The translations under genes and the position numbers were made by a program. DNA of 64,000 bases from Marsupella aquatica (Eukaryota > Marchantiophyta), in NCBI GenBank assembly GCA_973895155.1, contig OZ316892.1:20336001-20400000 (forward strand), read 5' to 3'. Shown here piece by piece: positions 33,861 to 45,471 of this stretch. Under the pieces are notes generated by a model. The model was not told where the DNA came from, did not search any database, and was given only the letters and a program-made list of their open reading frames with translations. The stretch's first letter is position 1. Each line of letters starts with the position of its first letter.

Positions 33861-36800
33861 ATGCTTAGCCTCTGCCATCAGATCCAATCTACAGTTCAAA
33901 ATGTAGATCTAAAAAAACAATTGACAAAAAAGTTAAATATTTGGTGAAACACAGGGAAAACAAACTATGCAATTTGCTCGGTCAAATTCAAAATTCAAAA
34001 TTTGGTGGGAAGAACAGATCTGAGTTGTATGCCTTTCTCATCTCCAGAAATCTCATTCGTCCACCTTAGTAGCCAACCTTCATCTCAAAAGGAAGATCTC
34101 AAATGGGATCTACATATGGGTTTTATCCTTTTTGAAAATTTATGACGAATATATCTCAAATGAAAAATAAAATTTGATCAAAACCTTGGTAGTGGTAAAT
34201 TTTTGCCGCTTCTGAAAATCTTTACTGTCCATTGCTTATTGCATCTAAAAATGTTTTCTGTCACATCAGAAGGCAATCTATGGCACAAACAAAAGATCTT
34301 GACAGGGTCTACAGCTTGGGATTTTCCATTTTAACCATGAGCAAGCATTTTTGAAGATTTTTTTTTTTTAATTTTGCATTTTTCTCCTGTTCCTCCTGCC
34401 CCACCCTTCTATTCTATGCGCACTGCTCAGCAATTAAACCACACCTACCACTATAAAAGTCTCATTCCATGTCTCACTATTCACCATAAAAAAATATTAG
34501 CACTTTTTGTGGAGTACTTGCCAACGCCCATTTCTGAACTTGTACTCTTTAGAATGAGAGCTAGGGGTTACCTGTAGCCCTTTATAGGGGCAGGTGTGGT
34601 TTAAGGAAGTCTCATGGGAAGTGAGTGGGAGAGTCTGGGTAGGTCCACTGCTCCCCTTTCATGGTTTCACCTGTGGTTGACAACATAGAACTAAAACAAA
34701 AACAAAAACAGTCATACTTGAGCAACATAGATTACCACCACTTTAGTCCAATTCAAAAGCCTGATTGGGTGGAGTCACAACTTTGACTGAAGGTATGGGG
34801 TTGATTGATTGTTTCCTATTGTATGTACCAAACGGCGAAGTGTTCACAGAAAAGTACTGAGCCACCTCGCATCGACCACAACGAACCGTAAGTGGAGGCA
34901 AAACCATAAAAGTGTTCGTTTTCTGAGTCACATTAATACCTTTAGGAAAGTGACAAGGCATTTGCCTTGCCGTCGAGGTACATTTTGATGACGTAAAAGT
35001 CATGTCAGTTCAACATTCTGTTGTTGTAGACCAGATCTAAGGATCTTTCCTGCTTTTTCCATAGAATCAATCTCAAGATCTTTCCTGCCTTTTCCTTAGT
35101 TAAACCGTTGAAGACTAAGTTGAGTCAAAGAACAAATACACAAATCTGCCCTGAGCATTACGCTCGATAACTGCACCTACTGCAAAATACAAACGGAAAC
35201 GTCTGGGAGGCATTTCAAATCTCGTAATCTACTTGTGATATCAGCACCGGGCATTGGCGTAAAGATGCCAACCAGAATGTTGAAAATTGTGTTCAATAGA
35301 TGAGCGATCCGGCTTACAGTGGCCAGCCACAAGGAATACCACATTACACCAAGCACTGGGCAACGTGCAGGTGGTAATTATAATCCATGCAAGGAAACTG
35401 ACCTTCAAACTTGAGGTGGTCTGCAAGAACCGGTCTCCAGAAATTATTTTTAAGACTCTAAATTGTAACAGACAAGGTGTCTGAATTCTCGACTACAATT
35501 AGTCGAGATTCTTCACTCTCAGATTGGGTTGGAATAACTCAAAATCGTCCATGGCATGAGACAGATGTCTGTTTGCTGTAAGTCCTAAACTGTTTAATCT
35601 GCCTTGGTGATCAGGTCGTGATTGTAATTAAGGGATTCAGAATCGTGATCTTAATTAAGGGAAAAGATCGTCAAACTGAGGAGAAAGTGAGGCTAAAAGC
35701 GTCACAATCTTTTCGAAAGCAAAGCATTTTGCTTGTAGAATTGGTGGCCCATTCGGTGGTGATCCTCAAGCACTTGCTTCATCTACAATCTGTTAATTCA
35801 GGAGCTACAACAGAGTCTTCATTTCAACTGTAATAGCTGCCTCAACTGGGACTTGATCGAGAAAAGTAGCAGGTCAATGTTGGCCATTGTAAACCACTGC
35901 CTCTGTAACTGAGACGGGGACATTCTTCCCCGCTGTGAACTGTACTAGCCATCAAGCCAGATCCAATACCAGCAGCCACGGTGTTGGACGATTCTGCCTC
36001 TTCAGAGCTGAGGACCTGTGGGCCCAGCTATGTCCTTATGCATTTCCTCCCACGCGGAACAGGATTTGATGTCGCTACTGTCTCCTTCTGAAGTCGCGAT
36101 CAGCTTCTCAGCCTCCTCTGCCAACTTCCTCACCGGCAGCCCTCCTTCTTATCAGCACGTCAGTAAAATTGCGGTTGTATGGTCTCCAACCTAAACCACT
36201 GAATTTTTCTATCTTCGAACCTGAGTCTTATCAAATTAAGTTTGATGAGATTCATCTCATACTCCCCCCACCCAGCCCTTTTCTTCTTTGATTCCCAGCC
36301 TGGACTCCCGTCTGAACTAGTGTAACTCCCTGGTCTTCACCCAGCCTTGGCATTGTGTAGGTCTAAAGGGCTTTTGCAGATCCGTAGAGGCTGAGTGGTG
36401 TCAAACTCTTGCTATGAATCATGAACTAATAGCTCTATGAAGACCTCAAAAGAAAACGGGGAGCGTATCACAAGATGAGGCCGGATCTAGAGAAAAACCT
36501 GATGAGAGATTAAGTTGCAGTTCGGGGACTACCCTCCAAAAGAATCAATCCACGTTGAGAAAATTTTAAGGTAGCCTTGCGTTTCAACAATTCGTTTAGT
36601 TGCCATTCTAGCAGTCATTCGCACTTGCCAGTAGGAACTCTTCAATCTGCGAATCGGTCTCGTTTCTTGCCTGCCCTTTTCAACAGAGTAGGGTAGGAAA
36701 GAAGAAACGTTCGCAATCCTTCAAAGCACAGGGCCATAATTTATTGTAGATCATCATCTGTATCCACTAGTATGTTATTTGCTTGCGATGCAAAACATAG

Positions 36801-37462
36801 CCACTCCCATTGCATGTTTAATCTATCTCAAGCTCATGCTCCTCCATTTTTCTAGGGTACCCTACACTACTGTCTCAGTCCCTGATGCTGCTGCCCAGTC
36901 AGATTGACATTGTGCCATCAACTTTGATTTTATGTTCCGGGAACTTTCACTTTTTCTCGACTGCAATATCGAGGGAAGCCTAAGAAATGATATCACTTGC
37001 AAGGTAGAGTGAACTTAAGATTGTTTACAAACCTAACAAACAAAACTTTCACCTCAAATACTTTAGACAATAAAGGCACGGGCATTGACCAAATATCTTA
37101 ATTAATCACAAACTAGGATGCACGAACCTGTTCCAAACAAAACTTCAAACCCAACAAATTCTGAATACTATAACAACACCAAAAAACAGGTTTTTCTTTT
37201 AAACATTAAAAAATCAAAATTACTCCTTACAAATCATAGGCGCAGCCCACAAAAAAAAGAGGGTCGGCGAGAAACCAAAAACATGAATAGACACAATCAT
37301 TATGTGATGAGTGGAGCAAAACGTGACATGAATCAACGCTACAGTAGCATCAAAGTGGGCAACACAGGCAGTGGAATTTCGGGAGTACGGAACCCATGCA
37401 CTGGTGGGTCCCGCCACACCAGCCATTGAAGTCAATAAGCTTTACTGGTCGCTTCAAGCCCA
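33861..37462. other. Gene-free stretch
   Basis: No supported gene. A short direct repeat (aagatctttcctgc-ttttcc) occurs near 35039 and 35073. The frames at 34374, 35618 and 37118 lack recognisable motifs. Confidence 0.45.
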
Positions 37463-37481
37463 CATGGCAGAACATGATTGG
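37463..37481 (-). promoter_or_regulatory. ERSE-like element (one mismatch) upstream of the ERdj3B gene
   Basis: Read on the minus strand the sequence is CCAAT-N9-CCATG. The canonical ER stress response element is CCAAT-N9-CCACG. Spacing is exact and one base differs. It lies about 740 bp before the start codon of an ER chaperone gene of a class known to respond to unfolded proteins. It is functional only if it lies near the transcription start, which is unknown. Confidence 0.35.
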
Positions 37482-37649
37482 CTCAAATTGCCGTTAATAC
37501 GTATTCCGCTCCTCCTATTCGTCCCGCCGTTCCTGGAAGAGCGGCCAGGGGCTGAGGGCAGCCAGTTTCCATGAAACCGGTCCCCGTTTCACGAAACGCG
37601 TCAGAGGAGTAGGGAGGGGGATTGAGGGCCACCCTCACAGAAAACCACC

Positions 37650-37901
37650 ATGGAACCGCCGCTCGAGCCGCAGAGTGCCGAAAGACGAGGAGGAGAAAGA
37701 CGTCGGAGCACAGTTTCACAGTACTGGAGCAGAAGTGGAGACGAAGAAGAAGAGATCGGAGCTCTGTTTTCCATCGCCGGCAGAGCAGCGAAGACTCGAG
37801 CGAATTCCATTTCACTTGTGTGTGGAGAAAGCTCGATCGAGCAGCAGCGGAAGAATCGTGACGCTGGCGAGGAACGGGGCAAGGATCGAGAGAGAAAATG
37901 A
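37650..37901 (+). CDS. Upstream ORF in the likely leader of the ERdj3B gene
   Basis: The ATG at 37650 sits in accaccATGgaa, close to an ideal plant initiation context, and opens 83 codons (start MEPPLEPQSAERR, end KDRERK). The product is basic, Arg/Glu-rich and matches no family I know. The frame ends 303 bp before the DnaJ start. If transcription begins upstream of about 37640 this is a uORF likely to reduce DnaJ translation. Otherwise it could be a small independent gene or simply composition, as the region is purine-rich. Confidence 0.3.
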   Translation: MEPPLEPQSAERRGGERRRSTVSQYWSRSGDEEEEIGALFSIAGRAAKTRANSISLVCGESSIEQQRKNRDAGEERGKDRERK

Positions 37902-38204
37902 AAGTTTGACGGAAGTTTGATGTCAGCTGCGAAGGAAATTGATGAGGTACTGCGGAAAAGAATCGTGGTCTTCTGGAGTGCAGTAGTCCTCGTTGTCGCG
38001 TCGTAGTGTGGAGACTGTGGAGGAGATTCAGCAGATTGAAAGGTTCCGTGCATAAGGGTTTTCGAGAAATGATCTGAAACTTGTCGGAAGGAATTGAAAG
38101 GAAGCTAAGGGAAGAGGTGGTGAGACATCCAGTGGGAACAGCTGCTCAGAAGTTTGGAGTAGGAATAGAAAGGGGAGGTGGTGGCGTGACCACCGGAAGG
38201 AACT

Positions 38205-39260
38205 ATGCGGAGGTTTGGGCTGATTGGGGTGATATTGCTGATTCTCGCGGTGGACAATGCGTTGGCGGCGAGCAAGAGTTACTACGATATCCTGCAGGTC
38301 TCGAAGCACGCCTCAGACGACCAGATCAAGCGCTCGTACAGAAAATTGGCTCTGAAGTACCACCCGGACAAGAATCCCGGCAACGAGGACGCCACCAAGA
38401 AGTTCGCGGAGATCAGCAATGCCTACGAGGTCCTCACCGACGTCGAGAAGCGTCGCATTTACGACCAGCACGGCGAGGAGGGCCTGAAGCAGACGGGAGG
38501 CAACAGAGGCGGAGGTTTTGGAGGAGATATCTTCCAGAATTTATTCGGCGGGTCGGGGTTTAGGTTTGGCTTCAACGACGACGAGCAGAACGACGAGGAT
38601 GCAATTCCCAAAGGCCATGATGTGTCCGTCGATCTTTTTGTCACTCTCGAGGATTTGTACAAGGGAGGTACGCTTAGGGTTTGGAGGGAGAAGAACGTGT
38701 TGAAGCCCGCTTCCGGGAAGCGGCAGTGCCGATGCAAGAATAGGGTTGCGCATAAGCAGATTGGGCCAGGAATGTTCCAGCAATACACTCAGCAGGTATG
38801 TGAAGAGTGTCCGAATGTCAAGTTCGAGAGGGAAGGAATGGAAATTACCATCGACATCGAGCAAGGGATGAAGGACGGGCAGGAAATTGTGTTCTATGAT
38901 GATGGAGAGCCGATAGTCGATGGAGATCCAGGAGATCTCAAATTTATCATTCACACTGAAGAGCATGACGTCTTCACGAGGGATGGGAATAATTTGTATG
39001 CGACAGTGACCATCTCTCTGGTGGAGGCTCTGGTTGGCTTTGAGAAGAACATCTTCCACCTCGATGGTCACCAGGTGAGAATCGGGACGAAGGAAATCAC
39101 GAAACCGAAACAGCGGAGGCGTTTCGCAGGGGAGGGAATGCCTGTGTTTGAGAGCGTCAGGAAAGGCGACCTTTTTGTCAATTTTGAAGTTGAATTTCCA
39201 TCTAAGCTGAGCAAGGATCAAAAGGACATCATTGAGGAGACCCTAGGAACAAAAGCGTAG
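38205..39260 (+). CDS. ERDJ3B: ER-lumenal DnaJ chaperone, ERdj3B type
   Basis: Hsp40 co-chaperone that stimulates BiP ATPase activity in the ER lumen and helps fold secretory proteins; in Arabidopsis ERdj3B is needed for immune-receptor maturation. The intronless frame gives 351 residues. Residues 1-22 form a signal peptide ([16 protein letters not shown]). The J domain spans about 25-93 with HPD at 53-55 (KYHPDKN), followed by a Gly/Phe stretch ([12 protein letters not shown]). The substrate-binding C-terminal domains hold the family Cys pairs (CRC and CEECPNVK, about residues 170-195) and the conserved [34 protein letters not shown] and FAGEGMP motifs. There is no KDEL signal, as in other ERdj3-type proteins, which are retained through partners. 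Flowering-plant orthologues have introns; none is needed here. The ATG at 38205 is the first in frame that gives the signal peptide. Confidence 0.95.
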   Translation: MRRFGLIGVILLILAVDNALAASKSYYDILQVSKHASDDQIKRSYRKLALKYHPDKNPGNEDATKKFAEISNAYEVLTDVEKRRIYDQHGEEGLKQTGGNRGGGFGGDIFQNLFGGSGFRFGFNDDEQNDEDAIPKGHDVSVDLFVTLEDLYKGGTLRVWREKNVLKPASGKRQCRCKNRVAHKQIGPGMFQQYTQQVCEECPNVKFEREGMEITIDIEQGMKDGQEIVFYDDGEPIVDGDPGDLKFIIHTEEHDVFTRDGNNLYATVTISLVEALVGFEKNIFHLDGHQVRIGTKEITKPKQRRRFAGEGMPVFESVRKGDLFVNFEVEFPSKLSKDQKDIIEETLGTKA

Positions 39261-42200
39261 CAATGAGCGTAGATTGTGTCAATTGGTAGTGGCTCATTCA
39301 GCTGCTGCGAGATTTATTCATTAGCCCTTACTTTTAGGACAAGGACTATTTCATTGGACCAATTTTACTCGATGCCATGGCAAAGGGTTTTCTCCGCTTT
39401 TGCTATCGGCAATCAGCCGTCGGGGCTCAAATTTGACTCCGACGGTGATCTGTTTTCGAGTCAACGGAATCTTACCTGTTGGTTGGTACTAAAGTTGGCT
39501 AATCCGATTGGATATCCTATGAATTTAGCCTCTGGTGGAGGACAGTCGTGGTACCGGTCATGAGGCACTCAAAGTACTTCTGGATATTAAATTTGCATGA
39601 ATTTTACGTTGCACGAAGACAAGCCGACTTGAGGACCTATGAGAGTGTTTCTGTTTGATGTTCCGTATTGCGTCTCACGGTTGCAATGTCAACAGGGTAG
39701 ACTTGAATGCTAATTTTGTCAACTCGCCCACTTCCCACAACTTCTTCTTCTTCGAGGTGAATTGCAGCCACACCCCAACTCATCTACTGGTACTCATAGT
39801 ACAATTCACCGGGAGGCGGGTATCTCTTTTGGTAGATGCTATCATGAGGGACTCGCGACTTAGGTAAATTCAAGTGCCATTCTGGAACTGCCAGAGCTAT
39901 CGGAAATATTTAGTTGAACTTTGTTACCTTGCTCGAGTAATTTTGTTCGATCCTCATCTTGCACCGGAAGCATTTGAAACACTCAATTTGGATTTCTGCT
40001 GTCTCTGTTTAGATGCTTGTCGAACTTGGCTTTTTGTTTGGACTTCAGTTTTTGTTCTCAATTTCAGTAATGCAAGTGCTTGCGGTCGTGAAGGTCTGGT
40101 CCTTTCCATGTTCTTGAGCTGCCTGGCTTTGAATATGTACTTTAATGTTACACTAGAACGTGGAAGACTATTTGGCCGTTTTTTTCATTTTTACCAGTAT
40201 TTCTTCCTCCTCACTCTATTTGAATTGGGTCATTATAAGCTTAGTCAATTTCACTTTATTAGGGGCGTAGGTCCAAAAACGAGGGCACGGTGTGAGTTCT
40301 ATTTGGGGAGAACATAATTCGATTTGGCCTTGTTTTACTGAAATGGAAGCATCAAGGGCAAAGGAAAGGCTATGTATAGTATGGAACTAGTATACAGTAA
40401 AATTCAGGCTGCAGTTACTACTGAGACAATTCTTCCCATCAACAACAGAGACTTCCTCCAGTAAAGCTCAAATCCACCTTGTGGAGAACCTGGCAGCTAC
40501 TTCATTTGGCGTAGTTGAGTTGTTCTTGATTATGGCCATTTTAATTATGATTCTTGTAACTCCCTATTAACATTTGGCATAGCTAGCTGCTGCTTCTGCT
40601 TGGACTAGTGGTCTCAAAATGACTCGATGGAGAATTTCTCGAGGCCATGGAGATTCTGAGTATGTTGAAGCTTTGTATCTCACTACATTCACAAACTCGA
40701 CTTTGTTCCTTAGACCTACGGCAAGTTTGAAATTGTTGCAGGATCATCTCACTAAAGTCTGTAGACTTGGAGAGGCTTTCAAGTATGCCTGTAAAGCATG
40801 TGGAGGGCCGTTCTTCAGCAAAGTCTACACTTCTGACAGGAACAAAAGACAATGAGCTATCCGCTTCTGTTTCTTTTTCGGTAAATGTACCTGCTGAATT
40901 GCACTCCAGATAGGAAAAAGTGAAAGTTCGGGCTTGTAACAATCGCCCAATCTCATTAAATTCCGGCTTACCATACTTCGTGTGGAGTGTAAGGAAAGGA
41001 CTAGAAAGCAGCTCGGAAATTTGGTATGCTAGACAGTTCAATCTGGTCAAGGCCGCTAAGGTTACACAACAGGGCATGTGAAACCCCTATTCTCGGACAA
41101 TTGGTATTGTGATACGGTACTCTGCTCATTCAATTGGATGATGTTTGATCAGAATTAGCTGAGGTGTGAATCACTCTCAGGAAGTACTTTCTACGGCCAT
41201 ACTCCACATCTGCCTAAAATATCCACTTCTATATCTCGCAGGTAAGTCTGATATACCTTGTGGGAATCCTTGCACAATATGTCTGTGTTGTGCTCTACTA
41301 CTAGAAGCCCAGCTGCCAAAAGAACTCGAATGTGTGCCCAATGCCGGCAGTGAATGGAGTCCATGGGTGGGAATGCTCTAACTCATTGTAAACTGACAGG
41401 TCGCACGTGTGTTAGTCCAAGTCAGAACTTTTGAATGTAGGTCATGAAAAATGGACCGGTCACAAAAGAGTTATGACCAGTGCAAGCCCCAGATCATCAC
41501 GTCAGCTCGTGGTTCACTGGAGGTTTTACCTCATGTTTCAGGTGGGTCTTTGGGATGACTATCCAACGATCCAAATGTATAGGGTAATGCAGGTCTCGGC
41601 GCAGGGTTACTAGGGTGTAACCTTGCGTCCGGAATATGAAAAGAAGCTGACCGGCAGCACCTGCACTAGAGTACGTAACTCCTGCCCGGAAAGAGGTTAC
41701 CGGCTAGACTTTTCAGGACAACAGATTATGACTATAGCAAGCCCCTGCAAAAATGGTTACACACAGGCAACCTCTTCTCCTGACAGGAATTCCGTACAGA
41801 TTTGATTGTTGTGGGGGTTTGACTGACTGATCGTGATCCTCCAAAATTGCAGCTCGATTCAATGCAGCCACTTCAGGACTAAAGAATGGTATCTTCATGG
41901 CAGGGTCAGAAGCAAATGCACCATGTCATAATCTGCTAGCTTGGAGAAGCTTGGTTGCCAAGGGGGGAGAACTGGGCTGGATAGGCTCCTCACCTTTATT
42001 TACACCATGTCTCATTGAGTCCTTTTGGCAGCACGGGACCATTTTCACAGTGAACCGCTGAATTCCCCAAGGCGGACCGGATGGAGATGAAAACTTGGCG
42101 GATCAGCTTTTCTGGCCAGAGGACCTTGCATGGAAAAAATGGAAAGTCTGGTCCATCTCAAGCCTCTACTATTGGGTTCCTAGTCTCACCACAAACTGCT

Positions 42201-42469
42201 CAGTGCTTGTTGACACTGCCCAGTATCCGCGTGCAGTATATTTTTTTGGAGTTTTCTAACAGCTCAACTACCCAAAAAAAATCCAACCAGGCATGCACTT
42301 GCATCACTTGTAAATGTCTTACCAGTGAATTATGTTGATTGCTTCCCCAACACAATCCACACTTGGCTCATTTTTGTTGCAAAACACCCCACAAAACAGG
42401 TCACATTTGCATTGTTGCAAAGTGTCACCCAAATTTCATTATATGCTGCTATTGGAAGGAAGTTGTATT
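39261..42469. other. 3' flank of ERdj3B and gene-free stretch
   Basis: The first few hundred bases are probably 3' UTR. On the minus strand, an ATG frame of 164 residues at 40583-41077 (Ser/Glu/Phe-rich) has no family resemblance and no splice context, so I do not call it. The remainder shows nothing recognisable. Confidence 0.45.
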
Positions 42470-42655
42470 TGTTGAGCATAGATTACAATCATAATGCTGG
42501 TCATACGGCAAACCCATGAACCATCCAATGCACAAATAGTCAACACAAAAAGATATGTGGTTCAACCCAGTTAAGGCTACGTCCATAGGAATACCCGAGA
42601 GTTTACACATGTTCAGGATCCTAAACCTGAGGCATCCAAAGCGTCAACCAGGTCA
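42470..42655 (-). mobile_element. Decayed fragment related to the solo LTR, opposite orientation
   Basis: From tgttgagcataga at 42470 the plus strand follows the reverse complement of the 14614-14963 solo LTR. Shared landmarks in order are acaatc, ggcaa-cccatgaaccatccaa-gcacaa, gtc-acaca, ata-gtggttca and aggctacgt. Most differences are C to T or G to A, as expected after cytosine methylation. Similarity fades after about 42600 and the far terminus was not found, so it is a truncated or different subfamily member. Confidence 0.8.
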
Positions 42656-43440
42656 ATTAGAAATTATGTCAGAGAGGAGCAAATAATCCAAACAGATGAA
42701 AGCACATGTCAACCGTTTTAAAGCTCTCACCCCATGGAGTTTAATTAACTCTTGGAATATCCTCAGTAGATTTCAGAATTGAAGGATAGCCGTCCAAAAT
42801 CCAATTCAGAACTTGAAACAAGACAGATGCCTTCAAAGATTCAAATATTAGGTTCAGTGTTGCACAATCATTAAGAACATTAACAGTACTACTATTGGCC
42901 TTGATACTATTTTGTCTTGTTTCCAAAACAGCCCAAAGGAATCGTTTGATCATTGGAAAATTCCAAGAAGCTCAAACGATTCCATCCCAATCTTCCAATC
43001 AATGTTTTGGAAAAAAAAACAAAACTGGGATCCTATTTTGGCCTTAGATTACTGCACTAATCATTTACAGTAGTGAGTGAAGTTGCAATTTTTGTGTTAA
43101 CATTTGTTTTAGGGTTTAAGACAGATTACACCTATCATGCTTGTGAGTCTGATTTAGCCTGACAACAGCTCAAGCACAGGGAGAAGCTTCAACATGCTTG
43201 TAGTGGGGATCTGCATTACTATGGGCAACATAGCAGGATTAAGTGCCATTAATTCGGATCATTATACTTACTGCTATCTAGATGAGTAATATCCTTGGCC
43301 TCATAGAACTAATTGCTCTTGTATTCTTTCATACTTGGGGGAGGGGACTGTACACCCCATCTCCAAGCTTAGCTGTTGGATTTGCGTTACCATCATTAAC
43401 ATCTACCTATGGTTTTGTGTTGGCCATTACGCGACCCTAA
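42656..43440. other. Gene-free stretch
   Basis: No feature is supported. Confidence 0.4.
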
Positions 43441-43560
43441 TCCGCAGTAATGGTAGTATGTCAACCTTAATCCTTAATCCGCACTAACAGTGCAGTAATG
43501 GTAGTATGTAAATCTTAATCCGCACCAATAAGTCAACCTACCTTAATCAGCACTAATAGT
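43441..43560 (+). repeat. Short tandem repeat gcagtaatggtagtatgt
   Basis: The 18-mer recurs at 43444 and 43492 (48-bp period), with taatccgcactaa-type units between and after. It is non-coding. Confidence 0.75.
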
Positions 43561-43805
43561 CCAGCTGGGGACGGTTACTATGGAAGTTTAAGGTCCATCA
43601 AATCTTGAGATTTGATTTGGCCATACTCCGAAAGCCAAACAGGTAATGGAGACCAACTGTTATCTTAGTCAGGGGATGAGTCCGATTTGCGGCTCCTGAT
43701 GTCCTTTGGTAGAAATTGGCTGTTTCCCTCAGTGATGCTCTTCGGTCACGTCGTTGGAGGCCGGCCGTCTAGAATTGAAGTTCCGGCCTGAGCGCATCCC
43801 TGTGA

Positions 43806-43995
43806 TGAGCTTCTTTGAAAGAAATTCTGGGGCGATTCTCTGATTGAACATCCGTTCGTCCTTGCTCGCGTGTCTCGTTTGAGGTTCTTTCAAAGAAATT
43901 TGTGGAGCGATCCTATGATCGAACGTCATTTGGTCCTTGATCGCGTGACTCATTTGCGCTTCTTCCAAAGAAACTTGTAGGGCAATTTTCGTAGT
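43806..43995 (-). repeat. 75-bp tandem repeat, 2.7 copies, coding-like on the minus strand
   Basis: Copies align from cttcttt-aaagaaa at 43810, 43884 and 43959 (74- and 75-bp periods). Read on the minus strand, two copies stay in frame as a 25-residue repeat (IALQVSLEEAQMSHAIKDQ and IAPQISLKEPQTRHASKDE). The third copy is shifted by a one-base deletion inside a 107-residue frame at 43729-44052. This could be an exon of a repeat protein or an accidental open repeat. No neighbouring exon was recognised. Confidence 0.6.
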
Positions 43996-45471
43996 TAAAT
44001 TTGTCCGAAAATTCAGGGTTCGTTGAAGAAGTGAATGAATGACATTGAGCAACCGGAATTATGTGCACGCGATTTCTCGTAGAACGTTAAGAAAGTGTGG
44101 ATTTCATAGTTCTGTGGCAACGGTGTAGTATATTGCGCGGTACAGTTCTGAGTCTGACGAACGTTTCACTCCGAACTTGTCCTGGGCTGAGTCAGTGTGA
44201 GCTTAGGTCGAAAATGCATGGGTGATTTGCGAGATTGGCGTTGCATACTGGCGTTTCTCAAATGGAGAAATCCAATCTTTTCTGTTACAATGACATTCAA
44301 TTTTCTTCTTGAAGTTGTGGGTGAAAAGTCGAAGGTCTTGTAATCGTTTTGCGAGGCAATTCCTTTCTACCATTAAATTTTGGACACCACTCACCAAATA
44401 CACGAGCTTGTAATCCAATTGCCAAAATTCTTCCTAACTCAAGCTTCTTATCCGAAGGAATTTGGAGCACACCTTAATAACATCACCCTGGAAGTTCAGA
44501 CGAATTGCTCCAAGTCAATCTAGATCTGTTGCATACCAACTCACAATAGTATTCCTGTTGTTGGAGCAAGATCAGTGGTTTCAAGACGGAAAGCCAGTCA
44601 GGACGGACAGACTAATGTGAAGCTGCTTGAGCTGAAGATTCATGATCTTGACCAAGAAGGGATCCTTGAACTTCCTATGCTAGCAACATCCTGTGACGGA
44701 TGATATCCCTTTATTCATGTAGTCGACAACAGGTGCAAGAATGAATGACTCTTCAATCCAGTTTTACTACCTGGCATAATTTCTCCGTGACGAAAAAACC
44801 CACTTACTAACAAATGGCCAAGTACGATGTTCAATTTTTTCGAAGATTTTCACACAATTTCCTGATATAAATTACAGGATTGCGATGCAGTCACGCGATC
44901 GTCTTCGAAGCTGGGCACTGAGCTATATGGTCTCAAGACAACGGTTCATTGTGGTTAGGCTGAGACTATTTAACTGTGCCCAATATGTTTGACTAGCAAT
45001 TAATGGGAGCCAGAGCACTTCCTGTTCTTGAAACAAGTAAACAACCAAAGCAGGGGTACAGTAATGAAATAATGATAGTCACTATTCCCTCGAGTTTCTG
45101 CAGGGTGCTAAAGTGAAGCGATTTATCTGCAACTATTGTTTTACTGCAAGAGAATCTCCCATTCGGCATGCAAGTACAATTTTTTTAAGCTTCCACTTTA
45201 AGAAGAGATATATTTACCATTGGCTCGGCCAATTTGCAGGGACACGTTGACAATCCCACATGCCCTGTACTCAATAACAGTCTACTTTTCTACTCCACAG
45301 TCAAAAATTCTCTCTTCATTGAACCACTGACCTGAGATGTCAATGTGACCTCTCAACCGCCCTGGTCATTTGACGATTGCCAGATATTTCCTAACCTCGT
45401 GCAAATTCCTGTGGCGATTTCTCCCTTGCATTTCATTCCATTCTTTGAAGACACCAACTATAAAGTTACAA
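43996..45471. other. Gene-free stretch downstream of BCCP
   Basis: It contains whatever 3' UTR the minus-strand BCCP gene uses. Otherwise no supported gene. Confidence 0.4.

Noticed and set aside
37601-38053. 150-residue minus-strand frame upstream of ERdj3B
   Set aside because: Ser/Arg/Pro composition mirrors the purine-rich leader of the plus-strand gene; antisense shadow without splice sites or homology.
39874-40317. 147-residue hydrophobic plus-strand frame
   Set aside because: It opens with a non-ATG codon and shows no family resemblance; likely chance in the AT-rich 3' flank.
40583-41077. 164-residue minus-strand ATG frame
   Set aside because: No domain, repeat, signal or neighbouring exon; a plus-strand frame of equal quality overlaps it, so neither can be preferred.
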